A DNA stretch of 64,000 nucleotides from UTCFX2 sp963788145 (lineage in GTDB: Bacteria; Chloroflexota; Anaerolineae; Anaerolineales; UBA4823). The translations under genes were made by a program, and so were the position numbers. Location of the stretch: assembly GCA_963788145.1 (NCBI GenBank), contig CAWBFQ010000007.1, positions 124,001 through 188,000 on the forward strand. The letters run 5' to 3'. Positions 52,492 through 61,565 of this stretch are shown piece after piece. Every line of letters starts with the position of its first letter. Position 1 is the first letter of the stretch. Under the pieces are notes generated by a model. That model was not told where the DNA came from. It searched no databases and saw nothing but the letters and a program-made list of their open reading frames with translations.

Positions 52492-53112
52492 ATGAAAATC
52501 GGCGTACTCGCCTTACAAGGCGACTTCATCGAACATCGTGAGATTCTTCAACGGATGGATGTCTCCACTCTGGAAGTCCGTCTACCAGAGCATCTTGACC
52601 AGATCGATGGGCTGATCATCCCAGGCGGAGAATCAACCACTATCGGTAAGCTTGCTATGGCCTACAAACTGATGAAGCCTTTGCGCCAGTTTGGGATGGA
52701 AAAGGCAATTTGGGGGACCTGCGCTGGCACGATCTTTCTATCCAAGGATGCCCATCGAAGTCAACCATTGCTTGAATTGATGGACATTCAGGTGGAGAGA
52801 AATGCTTTTGGTCGTCAGGTTGCCAGCTTCGAAACGGAAATCGTCGTACCGGTACTGGAAGATTTAGAGCCAGGGAGCGGACCCTTTCATGCGATCTTTA
52901 TCCGCGCTCCGTTGATTGAATCGGTATCAGCAGATGCTCAAGTCCTGGCCGTGTTGCCTGATGGTCGAATCGTTGCTGCCCAGCAAAACCATCTTCTTGC
53001 GACTTCTTTTCATCCGGAGCTCACCCAAGATGATCGTTTTCACCGCTATTTCGTCACAATGGTGGATCAAAGATTGAACTGGATGAATATGAATGGGCGC
53101 ACGGCTGTTTGA
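52492..53112 (+). CDS. pdxT: Pyridoxal 5'-phosphate synthase glutaminase PdxT
   Basis: A 206-residue class I glutaminase that supplies ammonia to PdxS. GVLALQGDFIEH is at the N-terminus, PGGESTT in the first third, and the nucleophile Cys in WGTCAGTI. The catalytic His-x-Glu is in SFHPELT. Length and motifs are normal. Its 3' end overlaps the next gene by 20 bp in another frame. Confidence 0.95.
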   Translation: MKIGVLALQGDFIEHREILQRMDVSTLEVRLPEHLDQIDGLIIPGGESTTIGKLAMAYKLMKPLRQFGMEKAIWGTCAGTIFLSKDAHRSQPLLELMDIQVERNAFGRQVASFETEIVVPVLEDLEPGSGPFHAIFIRAPLIESVSADAQVLAVLPDGRIVAAQQNHLLATSFHPELTQDDRFHRYFVTMVDQRLNWMNMNGRTAV

Positions 53113-54034
53113 TTGGAGAGATCTGGCAGTTTTGCAGCGCTATCGAGACGAGAGTGTTTTTCTCGATAGCGAGCTTTTGTTGACACGCGGGCAGCTCCTT
53201 GTCCCTGGTGTTTTGATCTCATACCTGGCGCCCACGATGGGTATATTTACCTGCGTCGCGGGAGAATCTCACCAAGACGGGACATACCTGATGGGGCAAT
53301 TCATTCATCTGCCTGGCAATGCTATCTCTCACCTGACATTCCTCGCCCCCAATCGGTCTCTGGATTCGCGGATCGTTTGCGAATTGTTAGAATATATGAT
53401 CACTGTCTCTGGCGAGCGCGGGGCAATGCGCTTGCTGGCTGATGCAGATGAACAATCTCAAGTTTTTGAAACATTGCGCAAGTGTGGGTTTGCCATCTAT
53501 AATCGCCAGCGCATCTGGCGTTTCATGCCCCAGAAGAGCAACAGCCGCTTACCTGGGCATGCCTGGCGGATTGCAACCGATCAGGATGTGATCTCGGTCC
53601 GGAACCTGTATAACAACCTGGTCCCCGGGCTGGTTCAGCAAATTGAGCCATTTCCCCTACAACGTCCGCGCGGGATGGTTTATTATCAAAAAGGTGAATT
53701 ATTGGCCTATCTCGATCTAAAACTTGGGCACCGCGGGATTTGGGTTCAGCCATTTATCCACCCCGATGCCGAAGATGTGCCAGACCATCTATTGGATTTT
53801 ATTCGTCAAGTATCTGGCCGCCGAAATCGACCGATCTATATTTGTGTTCGTTCTTATCAATCCTGGTTAGAGCCAGCAATTGAGGATATGGGAGCTCAGG
53901 CTGGTCAACGTCAGGCTGTAATGGTCAGACAATTGATCACGCCACAAAAAGTAACCCGACCTTTTGCCATTCCGGCATTAGAAGGCGGCCAGACGGAAAT
54001 TTCAGCCCCGATTGCACGGCTGGGGAATAAATGA
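53093..54034 (+). CDS. GNAT-like protein of unknown function
   Basis: A 313-residue protein starting within the 3' end of pdxT and overlapping the next gene by four bases. It seems to have two acetyltransferase-like halves, with strands and helices such as ERGAMRLLADADEQSQVFETL and the second half starting near TDQDVISVRNLY. The acetyl-CoA loop (R/Q-x-x-G-x-G/A) is not clear. It therefore may be a degenerate GNAT with structural function. I assign it with low certainty beyond being a real gene. Confidence 0.6.
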   Translation: MGARLFDWRDLAVLQRYRDESVFLDSELLLTRGQLLVPGVLISYLAPTMGIFTCVAGESHQDGTYLMGQFIHLPGNAISHLTFLAPNRSLDSRIVCELLEYMITVSGERGAMRLLADADEQSQVFETLRKCGFAIYNRQRIWRFMPQKSNSRLPGHAWRIATDQDVISVRNLYNNLVPGLVQQIEPFPLQRPRGMVYYQKGELLAYLDLKLGHRGIWVQPFIHPDAEDVPDHLLDFIRQVSGRRNRPIYICVRSYQSWLEPAIEDMGAQAGQRQAVMVRQLITPQKVTRPFAIPALEGGQTEISAPIARLGNK

Positions 54035-55663
54035 TCAATATGCAACAAAAGAAGATAACCGACGATTTACATGCGCTTATGTCTGTCTTGCCACAGATCG
54101 TCGCACAATCGGTCAAAGTGGCGGATGATAGCGACAATCTGCTGGAAGTGATCCTGGATCTTGGCCGGTTGCCGACAGCCCGATTCGTGGACAGGGAGGT
54201 GGTGCTCAGCCAGGTGGATGTGGCCCATGAAGACATCGATTTCGTGGTTGAACGAATCGGAGAATTCGATGCGGATAACCGGGCTGGGTTGGAGAGGACC
54301 CTGCACCGCATCTCAGCCATCCGCAATCGGCGCGGTTACATTGTTGGATTAACCTGCCGGGTTGGTCGGGCGGTTTATGGTACAACCGATATTATCAAAG
54401 ATTTGATTGAGAGCGGCAAAAGCCTGTTGATATTAGGCCGCCCAGGGGTGGGCAAAACCACTATGCTGCGCGAAGCCGCCCGAATCCTGGCAGAAATCTA
54501 AACGGGTCGTGATCGTTGATACATCCAATGAAATTGGCGGAGATGGAGATGTTCCTCATCCTGCCGTCGGACGAGCGCGCCGGATGCAGGTTGCGGCTCC
54601 TTCGTTGCAGCATGAAGTAATGATTGAAGCAGTTGAGAACCACAATCCAGAGGCTATTGTGATCGATGAAATTGGGCGCGAACTGGAAGCCGCGGCAGCC
54701 CGCACCATTGCCGAGCGCGGCGTTCAGCTCATTGGCACTGCTCACGGCAACTCGCTGGAGAATTTACTACTCAACCCGACCCTTGCAGATCTGGTGGGAG
54801 GAATCGAGTCGGTCACCCTCTCCGACGAAGAAGCGCGCCGCCGTGGGACTCAAAAAACCGTATTAGAACGCCGTTCGCCGCCCACTTTCGATGTGCTGAT
54901 TGAAATCCAGACCAGGGATCGAGTTGCTGTCCATCCGGATGTTGCCGCCGCGGTGGATTCTCTCCTGCGCGGCTATCCTTTGCCAGCAGAAATTCGCTCC
55001 AGGATTGATGGAGATATCAGGATTGAACACGCTCCCGCCCCCAATCGCCCCCAAACTACAAGCCAGCAGGGATATCGCCGCCAGAGCCAGGATGCTCCTC
55101 AGGAACGCTATCCCCAGCGGTCTGAGTTTCCCGAAGACACCACCGCTGACCGTTTCCAGGAACCGGTACAGGCTCCACGAGACCGTAATAATATGCAGCC
55201 GATGCGCGTTTATCCTTACGGTGTGGCCCGCAACCGATTAAACCAGGCTTCACGCCGGCTTAGCGTACCCGTCATCATTGTGGACCAACCAGGTGAAGCC
55301 GACGTTCTGGTAACTTTACGCTCTTATTACCGCAAACGCCAGCGCACGATCACAGAAGCTGAAACCCGCAACGTCCCGATTTACGTGTTGCGCTCCAATA
55401 CCGTCAATCAGATGCAGCAATTCCTGGGAGATTTGTTCAACCTGTACACAGACGAATTGAGCAACGCCGGGATGGATTCGGTTCTTGAAGAGACCCGTTC
55501 TGCGATCTACGCGGTGATGAATGGTGAACGTTGGGTTGAATTGCAGCCAGCCGGTTCTTCCGTCCGACGTCTGCAGCATCAAATGGCGCGCGAAGCTAAC
55601 CTGATTTCCCATTCTTATGGAAAAGAGCCAAACCGGCGTGTCAGGATTTTTCGCGAATCCTGA
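54031..55663 (+). CDS. SpoIIIAA/Ycf45-like AAA ATPase with R3H domain (frameshifted)
   Basis: The first part (54031-54501) ends after Walker A GRPGVGKTTMLREAARIL. The second part begins with VIVDTSNEIGG and continues with VIDEIGRELEAAA (Walker B) and GTAHGNSLENL. Removing one T near 54499 gives E-I-K-R-V-V-I-V-D-T-S, joining the halves into about 543 residues. A Gln/Arg-rich linker (about 340-400) leads to a C-terminal R3H-type nucleic-acid-binding domain (RLQHQMAREANLISHSYG). The family resembles cyanobacterial/plastid Ycf45 and Bacillus SpoIIIAA. Its role outside sporulation is unknown. Confidence 0.85.
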
Positions 55664-55679
55664 TTTCAAAAGGACCCGA

Positions 55680-56318
55680 GTGGATAAAAAAGGGATATTC
55701 ATCACCTTTGAAGGGCCAGAGGGGAGTGGCAAAACCACTCACCTTGCATCATTGGCTGAATATCTGCGGACCCAGAATTATCCTGTCCTTACCACGCGTG
55801 AACCAGGGGGCACGCCAATCGGCGATGAGATCCGTACAGTGCTGATGGGGCTGAAAAATACGGATATGCGACCCCGAACGGAGATCTTATTGTTCCAGGC
55901 GTCGCGATCCCAGCTTGTGGAACAACTGATCCTGCCTCATCTGGCGCAAGGGGATGTCATCCTTTCGGATCGTTATGCCGATTCCACCTTGGCTTACCAG
56001 GGATATGGTTATCAGCAATTCTCAATTGAAGAATTAAAACCGTTGATCACTTTTGCAACGGGCGGTTTGGTTCCCGACTTGACCCTGTTATTAGATGTGG
56101 ATGTCGAAATCGGCTTGCAGCGGCGGATGCAACAAGGCGGATGGAACCGACTGGATGCCTATGATTGTTCCTTTCATCAGCGCGTACGGCAAGGTTTCTT
56201 GCAGATGGCTCGATCCTCGCCGGACAGGTGGCAGGTGATTGACGCCAGCCAGCCGATCCAAATAGTTCAGACGGAGATTCGGCGAGTTGTGCTTGCCCGA
56301 TTATCTGGCATTGGATAG
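55680..56318 (+). CDS. tmk: Thymidylate kinase Tmk
   Basis: A 212-residue dTMP kinase. I chose the GTG at 55680 because AAGGA lies five bases upstream and M-D-K-K-G-I-F-I-T-F-E-G is a normal N-terminus; longer starts lie inside the R3H gene. The P-loop is EGPEGSGKTT, the DRX motif is LSDRYADSTLAYQG, and REPGGTPIGDEIR is present. The LID segment is QRRMQQGGWNR. It is essential for dTTP synthesis. Confidence 0.95.
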   Translation: MDKKGIFITFEGPEGSGKTTHLASLAEYLRTQNYPVLTTREPGGTPIGDEIRTVLMGLKNTDMRPRTEILLFQASRSQLVEQLILPHLAQGDVILSDRYADSTLAYQGYGYQQFSIEELKPLITFATGGLVPDLTLLLDVDVEIGLQRRMQQGGWNRLDAYDCSFHQRVRQGFLQMARSSPDRWQVIDASQPIQIVQTEIRRVVLARLSGIG

Positions 56319-56325
56319 CAGTTGG

Positions 56326-56751
56326 TTAGAAGTCATCTATCCCACCGCGGAGTCCCATCCCGCCCATCATGCTGTCTGCCATGCCGTCGGCGCCTGCCCC
56401 AAGATCGGGTATCGCCGCCTCGATATCTTCTGGACTCTGGCCGGATTCCAATCGGTCGATCACTTCGTTAAATTCAGGACCCATTTCCTCGCCCATTTCG
56501 TTGCTCATCTTGCGCATCATTTTGCCCAGAGCGCGGGGGTCCTCATCAAGGCCGTCAAAATTATCCATATCAGCCATGCCTTCCAGACGGCTTTCTTCAG
56601 ACTTTGCAATCCGGATCCGGCTGATCCGGCGCTGGATGTTCTGACTGCCGCAGTGCAGGCAACTAACCTGGGTATTGTCATATTCGCTGTAGGATAAGAA
56701 AAGCTCGAACCGCTTTTTACAATCCAGGCAGCGATAAGGATAAAAGGGCAT
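56326..56751 (-). CDS. FmdB-family zinc-ribbon protein
   Basis: A 141-residue protein. The N-terminal zinc ribbon has C-x2-C and C-x2-C (YRCLDCKKRFE and VSCLHCGS) and the Y-x-C start M-P-F-Y-P-Y typical of FmdB-like regulators. The rest is acidic, and the C-terminus is Gly/Met-rich (MADSMMGGMGLRGG). GGAGG precedes the start. It is convergent with tmk and divergent from gmk. Function is unknown beyond the putative regulatory family name. Confidence 0.85.
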   Translation of the reverse strand: MPFYPYRCLDCKKRFELFLSYSEYDNTQVSCLHCGSQNIQRRISRIRIAKSEESRLEGMADMDNFDGLDEDPRALGKMMRKMSNEMGEEMGPEFNEVIDRLESGQSPEDIEAAIPDLGAGADGMADSMMGGMGLRGGIDDF

Positions 56752-56825
56752 AATACCTCCGTTATGAACGATTTTGAGATATTGAAATTATAATCAAGAC
56801 ATTCAAAATATGGAAAGAGGATAGC

Positions 56826-57466
56826 GTGACTTCATGCGATGAATTTTCTTTCGGAGCCCCGAACGGGTGGTCTTTCTCCGCTCCTCTTCTGATCGTTATC
56901 TCAGGACCATCTGGAGTTGGCAAAGATACCGTAATTGAGTGTATGCGTCAGCGAGGCTTACCATTCCATTTCGTGGTGACGGCTACCACGCGCCCCCGCG
57001 TACCTCAGAAGTTCACGGAGAGGATTACTTCTTTCTAACGAAAGATGAATTTGCCGAAATGATTGAACAGGAAGAACTACTGGAATATGCGATCGTTTAT
57101 AACGATTTCAAGGGAGTTCCCAAACAGCAGGTGCGCGAAGCGCTATCCAGTGGCAAAGACGTTCTCATGCGCCTCGATGTTCAGGGCGCCGAATCGGTCC
57201 GCAAACTGGCTCCGGAGGCCCTTCTGATCTTTTTAACCACCCAGGATGAAGACGAACTTGTCCGTCGGTTGAAAGATCGCAAGAGCGAGGATGCCGAAGG
57301 CCTCAACCTTCGCATTGCAACTGCCCGTCAGGAGTTGCGCCATATTGACCGGTTTGATTATGTTGTAGTCAACCGGGAAAATCATCTGGATGAAACGGTG
57401 GATACCATCCAGGCAATTATTAAAGCAGAGCATCACCGGGTGCAATTTAGAAAGGTTTTTTTATGA
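56826..57466 (+). CDS. gmk: Guanylate kinase Gmk (frameshifted)
   Basis: This enzyme phosphorylates GMP/dGMP and is normally essential. A GTG start at 56826 follows AAAGAGG. The N-terminal part has the P-loop ISGPSGVGKDTV and VTATTRPR. The rest (GEDYFFLTKDEFAEM, EYAIVYNDFKGVP, LRLDVQGAESV-like, ATARQELRH) is in another frame. Here one base is missing near 56998-57000: one extra C would give R-P-R-R-T-S-E-V-H-G-E-D-Y, the expected sequence, and 213 residues. Such a break in an essential gene argues for a base error. Confidence 0.9.
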
Positions 57467-58230
57467 CTGTCCCCAATTTCGATCAATCTCCTGGCTCTTT
57501 CCAATCTGGCCCGGCGCCAACTGGCATGCCAGGACGTACGACCTGGCGGCCTGTTGTTACCCAGGCGCTTATGGCAATTACAATTGGCGCATATCTGCTT
57601 CAGATGATAACTCAGTTTGTATTTGGCGATGATCTGTTAGCTGCATATGGAATGAAAGTGAACAGCTTGATTCTCCAGGGTCAATTCTGGCGTTTGTTTA
57701 CCCCCATGTTTTTGCATGCTTCTATTCTCCATATCGGTTTTAATATGTATGCCCTTTATGTGTTAGGGGTCGGGCTAGAGCGTTTCTATGGTCTTAGGCG
57801 CTACCTGGTGTTATACCTATTGGCTGGTTTCTCTGGAAATGTGGCCTCGTTCCTTTTTTCGACAGCCCCTTCTCTTGGAGCCTCCACGGCCGTTTTTGGT
57901 CTTCTGGCCGCCGAAGGTGTATTCTTTTATCAAAACAGAGAGATTTTTGGCGCGATGGCGCGCCGTTCGCTGACCAATGTGATTACAATCGCCCTGATTA
58001 ACCTGGTTATCGGCATGTCTCCTGGCATTGATAATTGGGGCCATTTAGGCGGCCTGGTTGGCGGGGCTTTGTTCGCCTGGTTAGCCGGCCCGCGCTTTGA
58101 GCGCCAATCTCAACTCTATCCTACCGGGGTGGTGGATACCAGAGATTCTGGGGACGCCCTGCGCGCCGGGACGCTGGTCGGTGGCTTGTTTGCCATTCTG
58201 GCCGGTCTGAAGATTTTTCTGGCATTCTGA
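57463..58230 (+). CDS. Rhomboid family intramembrane serine protease
   Basis: A 255-residue protein whose ATG overlaps the gmk stop (ATGA). A polar N-terminus of about 30 residues is followed by six to seven helices. The catalytic Ser is in LGASTAVFG, the catalytic His in NWGHLGGLVGG, and LFTPMFLHASILHIGFNMYAL contains the L1 loop and conserved H-x3-N. Substrates are unknown. It is the last gene of the pdxS-to-rhomboid run and is followed by a strong terminator. Confidence 0.94.
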   Translation: MTVPNFDQSPGSFQSGPAPTGMPGRTTWRPVVTQALMAITIGAYLLQMITQFVFGDDLLAAYGMKVNSLILQGQFWRLFTPMFLHASILHIGFNMYALYVLGVGLERFYGLRRYLVLYLLAGFSGNVASFLFSTAPSLGASTAVFGLLAAEGVFFYQNREIFGAMARRSLTNVITIALINLVIGMSPGIDNWGHLGGLVGGALFAWLAGPRFERQSQLYPTGVVDTRDSGDALRAGTLVGGLFAILAGLKIFLAF

Positions 58231-58288
58231 AATCATCACCGCGCTCATTCGAAACATAATTGTGCTGATTTTAGTGAATAGAAACAAA

Positions 58289-58319
58289 AAACACCCCGGA
58301 CTTCGAATTCGGGGTGTTT
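58289..58319. terminator. Bidirectional terminator after the rhomboid gene
   Basis: A 10-bp stem AAACACCCCG/CGGGGTGTTT with an 11-base loop. TTCTTTTG follows on the plus strand and TTTTTGTTTC on the minus strand. It serves both convergent genes. Confidence 0.85.
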
Positions 58320-58341
58320 CTTTTGAACAGTATCGTTTGAT

Positions 58342-58732
58342 CTAGTGATTGGGGAGGTCCCAATCGGTGGAGGATCCGGGATCGTCATCATCTCCGAGAT
58401 CGTCCAGGTCTGGATCAATCTCATCCAGGTCGATTTCCTGCCGAACCCATAATAACAACATCTGGCCTTCATCGCGATCGAGCGCTCGAGCCGCCAGGAT
58501 CGGGGCTTGATTTTCCAGACCGCTTGGGTCGCGGTATTCAAGATGGATCGTTTGATTATGCCGCCAGGCGCGGTGGCATCGCTCAATCAGGCTGGGCCCA
58601 TTGAATGTGCGCAGGCGTGTCAGGCCGATGTTAAAGAGCAGCGGACTTCTGATTAAGTCCCAGCACCCACCCTTCATTTACCATCTCAAACGTAGGTGGG
58701 GGACCCTCGATAATTGTGATTTTATCTTCCAT
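58342..58732 (-). CDS. Conserved hypothetical protein (frameshifted)
   Basis: The start at 58732 gives M-E-D-K-I-T-I-I-E-G-P-P-P-T-F-E, then V-N-E-G-W-V-L-G-L. The frame breaks near 58653-58654 (extra A in TTAATC on the minus strand) and resumes R-S-P-L-L-F-N-I-G-L. The restored protein is about 129 residues. The later segments TRLRTFNGPSLIERCHRAWR and IHLEYRDPSG recall a conserved Chloroflexota protein of unknown function. An acidic C-terminus (EIDLDEIDPDLDDLGDDDDP) ends it. The length is 1 modulo 3, as in other broken genes here. Confidence 0.7.
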
Positions 58733-58843
58733 CCCATTATGCTCCATTCACCATTTTAACGCAGCGAATCATACCATAAACAAACCCACGAAGATGATGG
58801 AATCCGGTTGCTGAGTGTATAATTCAGTTAAGAAAGGATTAGA

Positions 58844-59227
58844 ATGTATAAAGTAGTCATTTTGATTGAACAGCAAGATGGACTGCATCTTGAAACCCAA
58901 TGGCCTGCCTTTTTGAGGCTCGCGGAAGCTATGCCGGGCCTTCAGCGGGAAGCGACCAGTCGAGTGGATCATCTGCTCTATGGAGATTGCCGATGTGGGC
59001 AAATGCATGAGTTATTCTTCAATACGCTGGCAGATGTTGAGAATGCGCTGGCTTCTCCGCAGGGCCAGGCAACGGGCAAGCTGCTCCAGCAAATTACGGG
59101 TGGGCGGATGACACTTTTCATTGCAGATCATAAGGAAGATGAGATGGAAAATATCCGCAAGTACACGCTGGCAGATCAAAAAACAACGAGTGTAATGGAT
59201 CCGCCGGATGTTCTCGACCCACAATGA
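58844..59227 (+). CDS. EthD-like ferredoxin-fold protein
   Basis: A 127-residue protein. M-Y-K-V-V-I-L-I-E-Q with a following helix, the middle HLLYGDCRCGQMHELFF and the end GGRMTLFIADH fit an EthD/dimeric alpha-beta barrel pattern. AAAGGA precedes the ATG. Its stop overlaps the ATG of the M23 peptidase gene by four bases. No activity can be assigned. Confidence 0.7.
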   Translation: MYKVVILIEQQDGLHLETQWPAFLRLAEAMPGLQREATSRVDHLLYGDCRCGQMHELFFNTLADVENALASPQGQATGKLLQQITGGRMTLFIADHKEDEMENIRKYTLADQKTTSVMDPPDVLDPQ

Positions 59228-59949
59228 CCCAGAGGCTATCTTTGTTGCGCTTTGGATATCGTATGCTGATATTGTTCCCGGCGATAGTCATTCTTGCAAC
59301 TGGCTACTGGATATATAAGAACCTGCGCGATGATGCCGGACGGACGAACAAAGTCATCTCCTATTTGAGAAATCCCCAGGAGCATACTGATTGGGTCGTT
59401 AAGGCGAAGGAGAAATGTGGGCAGGCGCCTTTCATCATACCGACCGATGGTTATATCGGTTATCTGTGGGATGACTCGTTTCGCCCCGGGCACCGCCACC
59501 AGGGAATCGATATCTTTGCGGGCAGCGATGTGGATATCACTGCGGTATATGCGGCGTATCCAGGTTATCTGACACGCGGGCCTGATTGGAAGGCCTCTTT
59601 GATCATGCGTATTCCAGACGATCCGCTCCATCCGGGCAGGCAGATTTGGACCTATTACACCCATATGGCCGGACCGCAAGGGGAATCATATATTGTCGCA
59701 GATTTCCCCCTCGGTATTCAGGAAGTCTTTGTTGAGGCTGGCGCCCTCTTAGGCTATCAAGGAAACTACTCTGGCAATCCTGGAACCCCGGTTGGCGTCC
59801 ATCTCCATTTCTCTATCGTTCTGGATGATGGTCGGGGGCGTTATTTAAACGAACTGGAGATCGAGAATACGCTCGATCCATCTGCTTACCTGGGATTGCC
59901 TCTGAATGCCAATCAGATCACAGATCAGATCCCGCAATGCGCACAATAA
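59224..59949 (+). CDS. M23/LytM-family peptidase
   Basis: A 241-residue protein. One N-terminal helix (about 12-31, signal anchor) precedes the LytM domain (about 75-225). Zinc ligands are suggested by HRHQGIDIF (H-x3-D) and HLHFS (H-x-H). Asp/Asn-rich loops intervene, and the spacing between the motifs is longer than in simple LytM domains. It may hydrolyse peptidoglycan cross-links or act as an inactive activator. It overlaps the EthD-like gene. Confidence 0.87.
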   Translation: MTQRLSLLRFGYRMLILFPAIVILATGYWIYKNLRDDAGRTNKVISYLRNPQEHTDWVVKAKEKCGQAPFIIPTDGYIGYLWDDSFRPGHRHQGIDIFAGSDVDITAVYAAYPGYLTRGPDWKASLIMRIPDDPLHPGRQIWTYYTHMAGPQGESYIVADFPLGIQEVFVEAGALLGYQGNYSGNPGTPVGVHLHFSIVLDDGRGRYLNELEIENTLDPSAYLGLPLNANQITDQIPQCAQ

Positions 59950-59978
59950 CGCCATGATCGGAGTCAAAGAATAGACAG

Positions 59979-60695
59979 ATGAGCAAACAGGCGCTTTTTG
60001 ACGGTAAAGTGGTCCTGGTAACTGGCGCCGGGCGTGGTCTGGGCCGGGCTGTTGCCAAGGCGTTTGCAATCAGCGGCGCAACCGTTGCTGCGAATGACAT
60101 CACACCGATAAATCTGGATCTTACTCTCCATCAAATCCAGGAAAAGGGAGGCCAGGCCAGGGATTATATCGCGGATATCTCGAAAACCATGCCGGCTCAA
60201 ATGATGCTGGATCAAATCCTGGCAGATTGGGGCCAGATCGATATCCTGGTGAATTGCGCCAGTGTTCACCCACAAGTTTTGATCCTGGATTTTGATGAGT
60301 GGCAGTGGCGGCGGGCGATCGATGTCAATTTAAATGGCGCATTCTTTATGACTCAAATGGCAGCAAAATCGATGCGGATTCAGGGTGGTGTGATCATCCA
60401 TCTTGCCAGCGAGAGCGCCTCCAGCCCGAAAGCGGGTCAGTCTGCCCAGGTCATCCGTAGAGCTGCGGTCACCGGGTTGGTGCGGTCTGCTGTTGAAGAA
60501 CTGGCTCAATACAACATTCGTATCCATGCAGTCTGTCCTGTGGCCCTGTCCCCGGCTGGAAAAGAGCAGACCAATGATCCTGAAGAAACCGTTTATGAAC
60601 CGCTGGTCGAATTGATCCTCTTCCTGGCTGGCCAGGCAGCAGCTCATCTCAATGGATTGGTGATCAATTTGCCTGCACAAAGCACGGATCGTTAA
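59979..60695 (+). CDS. Short-chain dehydrogenase-like protein lacking the catalytic Tyr-Lys
   Basis: A 238-residue Rossmann protein. The cofactor motif is VLVTGAGRGLGRA (about 12-24), D at the end of the second strand suggests NAD(H), and DILVNCAS replaces the usual N-N-A-G. After SESASS the expected Y-x3-K is replaced: the aligned segment is GQSAQVIRRAAVTG, with Gln for Tyr and Arg for Lys. Classical activity is therefore unlikely. It precedes an enoyl-CoA hydratase gene by 93 bp and may belong to lipid metabolism. Confidence 0.85.
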   Translation: MSKQALFDGKVVLVTGAGRGLGRAVAKAFAISGATVAANDITPINLDLTLHQIQEKGGQARDYIADISKTMPAQMMLDQILADWGQIDILVNCASVHPQVLILDFDEWQWRRAIDVNLNGAFFMTQMAAKSMRIQGGVIIHLASESASSPKAGQSAQVIRRAAVTGLVRSAVEELAQYNIRIHAVCPVALSPAGKEQTNDPEETVYEPLVELILFLAGQAAAHLNGLVINLPAQSTDR

Positions 60696-60788
60696 ATGTG
60701 CGCTGTTTTAAATCGTCGCTGTGTTCTTTGTTGCTGCGATGTTATGTATCGCCATTACTTCACTTGAAATTTGCAGGAGGAGGCTGAT

Positions 60789-61565
60789 ATGAGTGCGCAA
60801 GGGTTGGTACTGAAAGAAAAGCGAGGCAGGGTTGGGTTGATTATTCTAAACCGTCCCGATGCACTGAACGCCTTGAGCCATCCGTTGTTGTTGGAATTGA
60901 TGGATGGATTAGCGGGGTTTGATTCGGATGATCAAATAGGGGCGATCGTGATTGTGGGAAACGACCGCGCGTTTGCCGCTGGAGCAGACATTAAAGATAT
61001 GCTTGAAGCATCGCCGGTCCAAATGCTCATGAGCGACAGGGTCTCTCTCTTCGACCGGATCCGCTCGATAAAAAAACCTGTCATTGCGGCTGTGTCTGGT
61101 TGGTGTCTGGGGGGTGGCAACGAGTTGGCGCTTTCATGTGATATGATCGTCGCCTCTGAAACGGCCCGCTTTGGCCAGCCAGAAATCACCATAGGGGTAA
61201 TCCCTGGGGCTGGCGGCACTCAGCGCCTGACCCGGGTTCTTGGTAAACCGCTCGCGATGGAAATGGTGTTGAATAATCGGATACTCTCTGCGCAGGAAGC
61301 CCTGAATTTTGGGCTGGTCAATAGAGTGGCGCCGGTCGAACGCTATCTGGAAGATGCGATCAGCCTGGCAGAAGAGATTGCCTCCCGCGCCCCTCTAGCG
61401 GTTCGTTTGGCAAAAGAGGCTGTCAATAATGCCTTCGAGACTTCATTGACAGTTGGTATTGCTGATGAGCGCCGGTCTTTCTATTTTCTTTTCAGCACGC
61501 AGGATCAAAAGGAGGGGATGAGCGCTTTTGTCGAAAAACGCAAGCCAGAATGGAAGGGGGAATGA
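60789..61565 (+). CDS. Enoyl-CoA hydratase/isomerase family protein
   Basis: A 258-residue crotonase-fold enzyme. The start at 60789 follows GGAGGAGG. The oxyanion-hole segments AFAAGADIKDML and SGWCLGGGNELALSC and the catalytic Glu pair are recognisable (GNELALSCD; QPEITIGVIPGAGGTQRL, which contains the second Glu). It most likely hydrates enoyl-CoA in fatty-acid oxidation. Its TGA overlaps the ATG of the next gene. Confidence 0.93.
   Translation: MSAQGLVLKEKRGRVGLIILNRPDALNALSHPLLLELMDGLAGFDSDDQIGAIVIVGNDRAFAAGADIKDMLEASPVQMLMSDRVSLFDRIRSIKKPVIAAVSGWCLGGGNELALSCDMIVASETARFGQPEITIGVIPGAGGTQRLTRVLGKPLAMEMVLNNRILSAQEALNFGLVNRVAPVERYLEDAISLAEEIASRAPLAVRLAKEAVNNAFETSLTVGIADERRSFYFLFSTQDQKEGMSAFVEKRKPEWKGE

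Noticed and set aside
9594..58732. Programmed ribosomal frameshifting as a general explanation of the broken frames
   Set aside because: The break sites share no slippery sequence or downstream structure and affect unrelated housekeeping genes; base-level errors explain them more simply.
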